Shown here one piece after another: positions 18,886 to 24,851 of a stretch of DNA of 64,000 nucleotides. Made by a program: the position numbers and the translations under genes. The DNA is from Roseiarcus sp963829505 (GTDB taxonomy: Bacteria > Pseudomonadota > Alphaproteobacteria > Rhizobiales > Beijerinckiaceae). Every line of letters starts with the position of its first letter. Position 1 is the first letter of the stretch. The notes beneath the pieces were generated by a model. It did not search any database, was not told the DNA's origin, and was given only the letters and a program-made list of their open reading frames with translations. The stretch covers positions 1,708,814 to 1,772,813 of the forward strand of contig CAWHIL010000003.1 in the NCBI GenBank assembly GCA_963829505.1. Direction: 5' to 3'.

Positions 18886-19398
18886 ATGACGCGCATCGGC
18901 TTCTTCTCGGGTTCGTTCGACCCGATGACCAACGGACACCTCGACGTGATCGATCACGCGAGCGCGCTTTGCGACAAGCTCGTCATCGGCGTCGGGTCCA
19001 ATGCGAACAAGGTCGGACTCTTCACCGTCGAGGAGCGGCTTCTGCTGATCCGCGAGGCGGCGGCGCCGATCCTCAAGGGATCCGGGTGCAGCCTCGAGGT
19101 GATCAGCTTCACCGGCCTGGCGATCGAAGCGGCGCGCGCGGCGAAGGCGACCATCATCGTCCGGGGGCTGCGGGATTCGACCGACTTCAACTACGAGATG
19201 CAGATGGCGGGGATGAACGGCTCCATGGCGCCCGAACTGCGCACGGTCTTCCTGCCCGCCTCCTCGCCGGTTCGGCCGATCACCGCCACCCTCGTCCGCC
19301 AGATCGCCGCCATGGGCGGCGACGCCTCCTCCTTTGCGCCGGCGAATGTGGTGGCGGCGCTCAAGAAGAAGTTCGCCGCCGGCGGCGGGGAAAGCTGA
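18886..19398 (+). CDS. coaD: Phosphopantetheine adenylyltransferase
   Basis: A 170-residue nucleotidyltransferase that joins 4'-phosphopantetheine to ATP, the penultimate step of coenzyme A synthesis. It shows the T/HxGH-type nucleotide motif in GSFDPMTNGHLDVI, the VRGLRDSTDFNYEMQMAGMN segment typical of CoaD, and a C-terminal PITATLVRQIA in place of the more common ISSSxVR motif. Length is normal. Alone on the plus strand, divergent from osmC. Confidence 0.95.
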   Translation: MTRIGFFSGSFDPMTNGHLDVIDHASALCDKLVIGVGSNANKVGLFTVEERLLLIREAAAPILKGSGCSLEVISFTGLAIEAARAAKATIIVRGLRDSTDFNYEMQMAGMNGSMAPELRTVFLPASSPVRPITATLVRQIAAMGGDASSFAPANVVAALKKKFAAGGGES

Positions 19399-19444
19399 CG
19401 GCCGCCAGGCCGCGCGCGACGACGGGTCGGCGACCCGCGAAATT

Positions 19445-19660
19445 CCGGGCGTGAATTGAGCCTTTGCAAGGGCTTGCGGCCGATTTTCCGGGCGAATGCA
19501 ACTCCCAAGCCGTCGGCTCCTGCTGCCGTCGTCGCGAGCGAAGCGTGGCGATCCAGAGCCTGCCGCGCCCACGCTTTTGGGACGTTCGACGGAGAAATCC
19601 GCCGGTTGCCGGAGGCGGGCGTCTCTGGATCGCCACGTCGCTTCGCTCCTCGCGATGACG
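19445..19660. repeat. Dispersed repeat, copy 1 (with imperfect inverted repeat)
   Basis: Starts CCGGGCGTGAATTGA and contains TTTTCCGGGCGAATGCAACT, both repeated in copy 2. Its distal part (19527-19660) is an imperfect long inverted repeat: CGTCGTCGCGAGCGAAGCG at one end and CGCTTCGCTCCTCGCGATGACG at the other, with CGATCCAG/CTGGATCG inside. This arrangement is widespread between genes in Rhizobiales genomes. Confidence 0.8.
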
Positions 19661-19880
19661 GAGCCCCAGCTTGGGAGCTGCGGGCGAATGCAGGGCTCGG
19701 CGAGCGGCCGGCGGCTCGGGTCTCGACGATCTGTCGGCGGCGCCATTTCGGCTTCCGTTTTGTGCGTTTTCAGACACTTGCGGCGCCTTTCTGGCCCGAA
19801 ATTCGTTGCCGGGGCCGGCGATGCGAACGAACCAACCTCGAAGCTGTCGCGCGTTCGAGTTCCGCGGCCGACCCTGTTTT

Positions 19881-20094
19881 CCGGGCGTGAATTGAACCTT
19901 TCCAATGGTTTGCAGCCGTTTTTCCGGGCGAATGCAACTGCCAGGAAATCGGCTCGCACGGCCGTCATCGCGAGCCAAGCGTGGCGATCCAGAGGCCGCC
20001 AGGCTTCAAGACGTTCCGCGCAAGAATCCGCCGATTTAATCGGAGGCAGCCGGAGGGTCTGGATCGCCGCGTCGCTTCGCTCCTCGCGAAGACG
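19881..20094. repeat. Dispersed repeat, copy 2 (same orientation)
   Basis: Direct copy of the element at 19445: CCGGGCGTGAATTGAACC, TTTTTCCGGGCGAATGCAACT, then the inverted part from CGTCATCGCGAGCCAAGCG (19963) to CGCTTCGCTCCTCGCGAAGACG (20094). The spacer inside the inverted part differs in sequence between copies while the arms are kept, which suggests that the folded structure matters. Copies are about 436 bp apart. Confidence 0.8.
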
Positions 20095-20358
20095 GGCCCC
20101 CATCTTGGCGGATATCGGCGCGTGACGCGACGCCGGCCGCCAGGCGGTCCGCTCAGGCGACGGCGAGCGATCCCATGCGGGCGCGCGCCGATCGGCGACC
20201 GGGCGCTGGGCCCGGGCGCGATGTGGCTTATTTTCTGGCTCATCGGAATCAGCCTATGCTTTGTTTCTGATTTTGTCAAGGAAACCCCTAAAATCGCATT
20301 GCCAAACAAAGGCTTACCGCGCGACCTGCGCGCCTGACGGCGCGGCGTGGATGGCCGG

Positions 20359-20394
20359 GCCAAGCCCAGGGTCAAGCCCAGGGCCAAGCCCGGC
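20359..20394. repeat. 12-bp tandem repeat, three units
   Basis: Three near-identical units (GCCAAGCCCAGG, GTCAAGCCCAGG, GCCAAGCCCGGC), expanding one arm of a GGCCGGGC-type REP sequence. Confidence 0.75.
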
Positions 20395-20452
20395 CAGGAC
20401 GGCGGCGCCCAGCGGGTCCAACGCAGCAACGTCCGGAGCTCCCGCCTCCCCC

Positions 20453-20486
20453 GCGTCATGGTCGGGCTTGCTCCGACCATCGACGC
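20453..20486. repeat. REP-like hairpin
   Basis: GCGTC-ATGGTCGG ... CCGACCAT-C-GACGC forms a 13-bp almost perfect stem around a GCTTGCT loop. The arms are related to the ATGGCCGGGC sequence at 20351, so this is part of the same repeat family. No T-run follows, so it is not a classical terminator. Confidence 0.65.
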
Positions 20487-20556
20487 GGGCGCCGTCAGGC
20501 GCCTTGGCTCTTCCGCGTCACGAGCACGGCGCCTGAAGCCCATGGCCTCCCGAAAA

Positions 20557-20606
20557 TAAAGCACTTGCTTAACTGTCAGCGCTCGGTTACTAAAGCATAT
20601 GCTTAA
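20557..20606. promoter_or_regulatory. Pair of ArsR-type operators, second covering the start codon
   Basis: Two matching palindromes 34 bp apart: TAAAGCACTTGCTTAA (20557-20572) and TAAAGCATATGCTTAA (20591-20606). The second contains the ATG of the downstream ArsR gene (20599-20601) in its centre. This is the expected arrangement for autorepression by the adjacent regulator; binding is inferred. Confidence 0.65.
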
Positions 20607-20940
20607 CCAAACCGCCGCGCTCGACCGCGCCTTTCACGCCCTCGGCGACCCGACCCGGCGCGCCATCGTGGAGAGGCTGACGCGCGAGCCGGCTTCCGTC
20701 ACGGCGCTCGCCCGGCCGCTGGCGATGTCGCTGCCGGCGGTGATGCAGCACCTTGCGGTTCTCGAGGCCTCGGGTCTCGTCGCCTCGACGAAAACCGGGC
20801 GGGTCCGCATGTGCCGCGTCGCACCCGATGCGCTCGGCCGCCTGGAAGGCTGGATCCGCGACCGGCGGGCCGAATGGGAAAACCGATTCGATCGGCTGCA
20901 GGACTATCTCGACGAAACCCGCGACCAAGGAGACGCCTGA
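20599..20940 (+). CDS. ArsR family transcriptional regulator
   Basis: A 113-residue winged-helix protein: FHALGDPTRRAIVERL (helix 1-2), ARPLAMSLPAVMQHLAVLEASGLV (HTH with recognition helix) and STKTGRVRMCRVAP (wing). There is no metal-binding CxC motif, so it belongs to the SdpR-like branch that pairs with AHSA1 proteins rather than the metal sensors. The start codon lies inside a palindrome that probably is its own operator. Its stop shares one base with the next gene. Confidence 0.9.
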   Translation: MLNQTAALDRAFHALGDPTRRAIVERLTREPASVTALARPLAMSLPAVMQHLAVLEASGLVASTKTGRVRMCRVAPDALGRLEGWIRDRRAEWENRFDRLQDYLDETRDQGDA

Positions 20941-21866
20941 TGAACGAGACCGCGAAGACCCTGAAGCCGGTGCGCGTGTCGCGCAGCTTCCACGCCCCGC
21001 GCCAGCGCGTGTTCAACGCGTGGACGAGCCCCGACGCCGTCAGGCGATGGTTCGCCCCGGCTGGCTACGTCGTCGACGAAGCCAACGTCGAGATGCGCGT
21101 CGGCGGGCCGTTCGAAGTGCTGATGCGCTCGCCTGAGGGCGAGCGGCACTGGGCGCGCGGCGTCGTCAGGGAGGCGAAGCCGTTCGAGCGCCTCACGATC
21201 GACTTCGTGATCGAGGAGCCGAACGGCCGCGCCCTCTTTCGGGCGCTGACCGAGGTCGTCTTCTCCGGCGACGTCGCGGAGACGCGTCTCGACGTGACGC
21301 AAAGCTATACGATCATCGACCCCGCGGCGGCCTGGATGGCCGAAGGAGCGCCGAAGGGCTGGGATCAGACGCTCGACAGATTGTCCGCCGAAGTCATGCG
21401 CCGCGAGGCGACGCGCTCGGCCTCGCACGGCGCCTTCACCGTTCAGCGCACCTACGAGGCTTCGGTCGAGCGCGTCTGGCGGGCCCTCTCGGACCCGCAA
21501 GCCAAGGCCAAATGGTTCGGCGGAAGCGCCGCCGAATGGAGCGAGAGCGAGCGGGCGATGGATTTTCGCCAAGGCGGCGTCGAGCGCGCCAGCGGCCGCT
21601 GGAAGAGCGGCGTCGTCTCGGCCTTCGACGCCGTCTATCACGACATCGTGCCGCTGACGCGGATCGTCTACAGCTATGTGATGCATCTCGACCAGGTGAA
21701 GATCTCGGTTTCGCTCGCGACGATGGAGCTTGCGGCCGAGGCGCCGGGCCGCACGACGCTCAAGGTCACCGAGCAGGGCGTCTTTCTCGACGGATACGAC
21801 GACGACGGCTCGCGCGAGCGCGGCACGGCCTTCCTGCTCGAGAAGATCGGGGAAACGCTGCGGTGA
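20940..21866 (+). CDS. Tandem AHSA1/SRPBCC-domain protein
   Basis: A 308-residue protein made of two AHSA1-type domains: residues ~10-145 (VSRSFHAPRQRVFNAWTSP, RWFAPAGYVV, MRVGGPFEVLMRSPEGE) and ~160-305 (VQRTYEASVERVWRALSDPQAKAKWFGG, MDFRQGGVERASG). Each domain forms a hydrophobic ligand-binding cavity. Single-domain versions commonly follow ArsR genes; here two are fused. TGATG coupling to the ArsR gene suggests that both act on one small hydrophobic signal, but the ligand is unknown. Confidence 0.85.
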   Translation: MNETAKTLKPVRVSRSFHAPRQRVFNAWTSPDAVRRWFAPAGYVVDEANVEMRVGGPFEVLMRSPEGERHWARGVVREAKPFERLTIDFVIEEPNGRALFRALTEVVFSGDVAETRLDVTQSYTIIDPAAAWMAEGAPKGWDQTLDRLSAEVMRREATRSASHGAFTVQRTYEASVERVWRALSDPQAKAKWFGGSAAEWSESERAMDFRQGGVERASGRWKSGVVSAFDAVYHDIVPLTRIVYSYVMHLDQVKISVSLATMELAAEAPGRTTLKVTEQGVFLDGYDDDGSRERGTAFLLEKIGETLR

Positions 21867-21892
21867 AGCCAGGAGCGTGGTCGGCGAGGCGC

Positions 21893-22030
21893 CGTCTCCT
21901 CCCCCTTGTGGGGGAGGAACAAGGAGGGGGGTCACGCCGATCGGAATCGTGAGCCTTGGCGCCAGCAATCCCGAGGCCAGCGTGACCCCCCACCCCGTCC
22001 CGCCCCCACAAGGAGGGCGGGGGCGCAGGC
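21893..22030. repeat. Intergenic palindromic repeat pair
   Basis: CCTCCCCCTTGTGGGGGAGG (21898-21917) is a perfect hairpin. Further on, GTGACCCCCCACCCCGTCCCGCCCCCACAAGGAGGGCGGGGG is an inverted partner of the GGGGGGTCACGCC region beside the first hairpin. The whole is a composite palindromic element between two convergent genes; it could also stop transcription from both sides. Confidence 0.6.
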
Positions 22031-22051
22031 GGCGTCATTTCAGAAGCACCA

Positions 22052-22498
22052 TCAGATCGTGACGAGTTCGGTGTGGCCGATGCCGTTTCTGTAGTCGAGA
22101 ACCGAGATCACCACGGGCTTGATGGCGAAGATGGCGATGCTGTCGCCCTCGTCCGGGCCGAAATCCGCGCCTTCGGGAAAGCGGCGCAGCATGAGGTCGC
22201 CGACGTGCGCGATCTCGGCGGCGTCGGTCACGCGATGCGCGCGCGCGCCCATGGAAAGGCCGAGGATCTCTTCCGTCCGGTCGTAGGGCAGATTGATGGT
22301 GAGCGATACCTTGTCGTTCAGCGCGATGTTGCGCGCCTTCTGCGAATCCGCCGCCGTGCCGAAATAGAGCGTCACGTCGTCGTGCACGTAGCTGACCGTC
22401 GTCGCATGGGGGAAGCCGTCGGAGCGCACGGTCGCGAGCGTCATTTCGCTTCCGCCGCCGAGGATGGCGAGGATCTTGTCGTGCGTTCCGCTGTTCAT
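22052..22498 (-). CDS. Pyridoxamine 5'-phosphate oxidase-fold (split-barrel flavoprotein) protein
   Basis: A 148-residue protein, start MNSGTHDKILAILGG at 22498. It has the FMN-binding split-barrel pattern: MTLATVRSDGFPHATTVSYVHDD, LYFGTAADSQKARNIALNDKVSLTINLPY, and a C-terminal strand that ends in GIGHTELVTI. Members bind FMN, F420 or heme; the actual cofactor and substrate are unknown. Stand-alone gene, convergent with the double-AHSA1 gene. Confidence 0.78.
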   Translation of the reverse strand: MNSGTHDKILAILGGGSEMTLATVRSDGFPHATTVSYVHDDVTLYFGTAADSQKARNIALNDKVSLTINLPYDRTEEILGLSMGARAHRVTDAAEIAHVGDLMLRRFPEGADFGPDEGDSIAIFAIKPVVISVLDYRNGIGHTELVTI

Positions 22499-22674
22499 TG
22501 CGTCCCTTGTCCCCGATCGAAGCAAAGGTTTCCCGGCCCGAGACGGCGCCACGGTCCGTCCCGGAGGCGATTTTGAGCGGGAGCGGGCTCAGGGGGAAGC
22601 GAAAAACGGGCGCACTGGAACATCGCCCGGAGGCTGACCGTTTTTGAGTTCAGACCCATCGAGGAGCGATTCCC

Positions 22675-22860
22675 ATGACCGACTACAACCGCGGCGCCGT
22701 CCGCACCGACCCGATGAACCCTGCCATGACCCGCCGCCCCGTCGTGACGGCGACCGCCGGGCCCGTCTTCGGCTCGACCGACGTCGCCGCCGTCATCGCC
22801 TGGGCGGTGATGAACCTCGGCCCGCTGGCGATGGCCGCCTTCTGGGCGCCGTTTCACTGA
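22675..22860 (+). CDS. Small membrane protein, unknown
   Basis: A 61-residue protein I do not recognise. A polar N-terminus is followed by one hydrophobic segment (about residues 36-58, VAAVIAWAVMNLGPLAMAAFWAPF), so it is probably a single-span inner-membrane protein. Support for translation: ATG 22675 has GAGGAG about 8 bases upstream. It lies just before the insertion sequence. Confidence 0.5.
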   Translation: MTDYNRGAVRTDPMNPAMTRRPVVTATAGPVFGSTDVAAVIAWAVMNLGPLAMAAFWAPFH

Positions 22861-22906
22861 GGGGCGCCGCTAAGCGCGCCTGGACGACGGCCTCGGTCGG
22901 GCGATC

Positions 22907-22923
22907 GCATAGGCGCGGTCGAC
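22907..22923. repeat. Left 17-bp target-site duplication
   Basis: GCATAGGCGCGGTCGAC directly before the insertion sequence, repeated exactly at 24260-24276. A 17-bp duplication is long for an insertion sequence and fits the IS1202-like group as I recall it. Confidence 0.9.
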
Positions 22924-24259
22924 TGTCGATAGCGAATTAAGTTGTCCGGTTTTGATAGCACATCAAGTGTCCGCTTCTTCTGGTTCTGTTCTCCTGTGGT
23001 CATGTGGGCGAGGCGAAGCGTCGTCCACATGTCCACAGGCTGCGCCGCCGAGCGGATTCAGGCGGCGCGAAGCATCTGTTTGAGCAGTCCTTTTTCGTCG
23101 TAGCGGCCGATGCATCTTGGCCCGTGGAAGAGGGCGTGGGAGCCGTCGGGGTAGGCGTGGACCCGAACCCGCGCCCTGACGAAATGCGGGCGCATCGGGG
23201 TTTCAGGGATCTGGAGCTTGAGCGTCCGGTAGGAGACGCAATTGTCGTTGCCGACCTGCCGCTCCTCCTGCACGCACAGGATCTCGTCGAGGTCGACGCC
23301 CGGGATCGGGGTGAAGGCCGATCCTTCGCCGGTCGGCTCGATGGCGAAGCGCGCGTTGTAGGCGGGCCGGTAGAGGTCGCGGATGAAAGCGTTGGCCGCC
23401 TCGACGGTCGTGATCCCGGCGAGGCGGAGCTCCTTGACCAGACGATCCTGAAGCGTGTGGAAAGCCCGTTCTGAACGACCGCGCGCCTGCGGCGAGAATG
23501 CCCCGATGTGCTCGACCCCAAGCTGCTTGAGCGCCCGGCCGACCTGCGTGGGATGGTCCCGGTCGATCTCGCCCGCCTTCGAGGTCTGGAAGTAGTGGCT
23601 GCCGCGGTCGGTGTAGAGGCTCATCGGCAGGCCGTGCTCCGAGAAAACCTCTTTCAGCGCCCGCAAGGTCGAGTGCGTGCCTTCCTCTTCCACGAGAAAG
23701 GCCGAGTAGATCGCGCCGGTCGCATCGTCGAGCGTCACGATCAGATCGAGCGCCGGCTGGCCCTCGAGCCAGGCATGCCGCGAGCCGTCCTGATGCAGCA
23801 TCATCCCCGGCAGCGGACGCCGCTCGCGCTTCCTGCGATGCGCCCCCTTGCGCGGCGCCTTCGCCACGACCCCCTTCCACTGCAGATGCAGCTTCAGCCA
23901 TGTGTAGCCCCAGCCGAAGCCGTGGTCCTTCACCAGATGCTCGTGGAAGTGCTTGACCGTGAAGCCCTGGTAGCGCTCGCGGTAGAGCCGCTCCACTTCC
24001 TCCGCGCGGTCGACCGGAACCCGCTTGCCGGACGCCTTGCCAAGCCGCCGATCGAGCAGGCCGGCCTCACCCTCCTCGTCGTAGCGGCGCGTCCATCGCC
24101 GAAAGGTCCGGACGTCGACCCCGAGCAACTCCGCCGCCTCCTCCTGATTGAGCTCCGCCGATTCCCAACGGTGAAAAAGATTCCCGACCCCCAAAGGGCC
24201 GCGAAGCTACCGGACAGATCGTGCGCTACCAAAACCGGACATATCGTCTGCTACCGACA
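22924..24259 (-). mobile_element. Intact IS1202/ISNCY-type insertion sequence, 1336 bp
   Basis: Bounded by imperfect inverted repeats of about 38 bp: left end TGTCGATAGCGAATTAAG... and the reverse complement of the right end TGTCGGTAGCAGACGATA..., both containing GTCCGGTTTTG(A/G)TAGC. One full-length transposase gene lies inside. The exact 17-bp duplication on each side shows a recent insertion. It landed directly before the promoter of brnT-brnA. Confidence 0.9.
23058..24194 (-). CDS. IS1202/ISNCY-type DDE transposase
   Basis: A 378-residue transposase. An N-terminal helix-turn-helix (about 16-38, ELNQEEAAELLGVDVRTFRRW) precedes an RNase-H-fold catalytic core. The probable DDE triad is D136 (LHQDGSRH), D196 (LYTDRGSHYF) and E242 (RGRSERAFHTLQDRL). 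The C-terminal part, ending GRYDEKGLLKQMLRAA, is typical of this group. The frame is intact, so the element may still be mobile. It reads leftward, away from brnT. Confidence 0.92.
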   Translation of the reverse strand: MGVGNLFHRWESAELNQEEAAELLGVDVRTFRRWTRRYDEEGEAGLLDRRLGKASGKRVPVDRAEEVERLYRERYQGFTVKHFHEHLVKDHGFGWGYTWLKLHLQWKGVVAKAPRKGAHRRKRERRPLPGMMLHQDGSRHAWLEGQPALDLIVTLDDATGAIYSAFLVEEEGTHSTLRALKEVFSEHGLPMSLYTDRGSHYFQTSKAGEIDRDHPTQVGRALKQLGVEHIGAFSPQARGRSERAFHTLQDRLVKELRLAGITTVEAANAFIRDLYRPAYNARFAIEPTGEGSAFTPIPGVDLDEILCVQEERQVGNDNCVSYRTLKLQIPETPMRPHFVRARVRVHAYPDGSHALFHGPRCIGRYDEKGLLKQMLRAA

Positions 24260-24276
24260 GCATAGGCGCGGTCGAC
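24260..24276. repeat. Right 17-bp target-site duplication
   Basis: GCATAGGCGCGGTCGAC, identical to 22907-22923. It ends at the base before the putative -35 box of brnT. Confidence 0.9.
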
Positions 24277-24308
24277 TTGACCCGAGAATGTATATTACTA
24301 TAATATAC
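24277..24308 (+). promoter_or_regulatory. Promoter and palindromic operator of brnT-brnA
   Basis: TTGACC (24277-24282), a 16-base spacer and TATAAT (24299-24304) form a near-consensus sigma-70 promoter. Overlapping the -10 is a perfect 8-3-8 palindrome, GTATATTA-CTA-TAATATAC (24290-24308), the likely site for autorepression by BrnA. The start codon (24313) is only ~8 bases past the -10, so the transcript should be leaderless or nearly so. Confidence 0.75.
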
Positions 24309-24312
24309 CACA

Positions 24313-24615
24313 ATGATCGACTGGACCCGGGTCGTCGGCTTCGAGTGGGATGTAGGAAACGCGCGAACAAGCGCCGACAAGCACGGCGTCAGTCAATCGG
24401 AGGCCGAGCAGGCGTTTTTAAATTGGCCGTTGCTTGTCCTCAAGGACGAGCGGCATAGCATCACGGAAGCTCGCTTTCACGCGCTCGGCCATACCGATGA
24501 GGCGCGGCGGTTGCATGTCACTTTCACGCTTCGAGCGGATGGGACGTTGATACGCGTCATTTCCGCGCGGGAAATGAGTTCGAGAGAAAGGATCGCCTAT
24601 GGCAAGGACGGCTAA
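24313..24615 (+). CDS. brnT: BrnT toxin of a type II toxin-antitoxin system
   Basis: A 100-residue BrnT-family ribonuclease toxin with the family pattern FEWDVGNARTSADKHGVSQSEAEQAF, then RFHALGHTDEARRLHVTFTL, and the closing RVISAREMSSRERIAYGK. BrnT has a RelE-like fold and blocks translation by cutting RNA; the antitoxin BrnA is encoded directly downstream with a 17-base overlap, the usual toxin-first order. A likely self-regulated promoter lies just upstream. Confidence 0.92.
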   Translation: MIDWTRVVGFEWDVGNARTSADKHGVSQSEAEQAFLNWPLLVLKDERHSITEARFHALGHTDEARRLHVTFTLRADGTLIRVISAREMSSRERIAYGKDG

Positions 24616-24850
24616 GACCTTCGCGTCGGAAGCCGAAGAGCGCGCGCACTGGGAGCGTGAGGACTTCACCGCCGATCTCGATTGGAGCAAGGCCGAGCGC
24701 GTGCGCCTGCCGAACCTTCAGCCGAGCACGACGGCCATTTCGCTCAGGCTTCCCGTCAGCCTGCTCGAACGGATCAAGATCGCCGCCCACAAGCGCGACG
24801 TCCCGTATCAGTCGCTGATTAAGATGTGGCTGAGTGAAAAGGTGGGCTGA
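24599..24850 (+). CDS. brnA: BrnA antitoxin (CopG/ribbon-helix-helix)
   Basis: An 83-residue antitoxin. The N-terminal part (ERAHWEREDFTADLDWSKAERVRLPNL) should wrap the toxin; the C-terminal ribbon-helix-helix (TTAISLRLPVSLLERIKIAAHKRDVPYQSLIKMWLSEK) binds DNA. With BrnT it normally represses its own operon; the palindrome at 24290-24308 is the likely site. The stop lies one base from the end of the convergent ettA, leaving no room for a terminator. Confidence 0.92.
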   Translation: MARTAKTFASEAEERAHWEREDFTADLDWSKAERVRLPNLQPSTTAISLRLPVSLLERIKIAAHKRDVPYQSLIKMWLSEKVG

Positions 24851-24851
24851 A

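Larger units (their letters stand above)
19399..20556. other. 1.2 kb gene-free stretch rich in repeats
   Basis: No supported gene. It holds two copies of a ~215-bp repeat (19445-19660 and 19881-20094), a 12-bp tandem repeat (20359-20394) and a REP hairpin (20453-20486). Around 20221-20310 GC drops; a 38-codon frame there (from ATG 20221) encodes a hydrophobic N-terminus, but it has no ribosome-binding site and I do not call it a gene. Confidence 0.6.

Noticed and set aside
20221..20337. 38-codon frame with a hydrophobic N-terminus
   Set aside because: No ribosome-binding site, no similarity, in a repeat-rich region.
24286..24308. Resemblance of AATGTATATTA to part of a dif site
   Set aside because: Only a partial match; a promoter-operator explains the sequence better.
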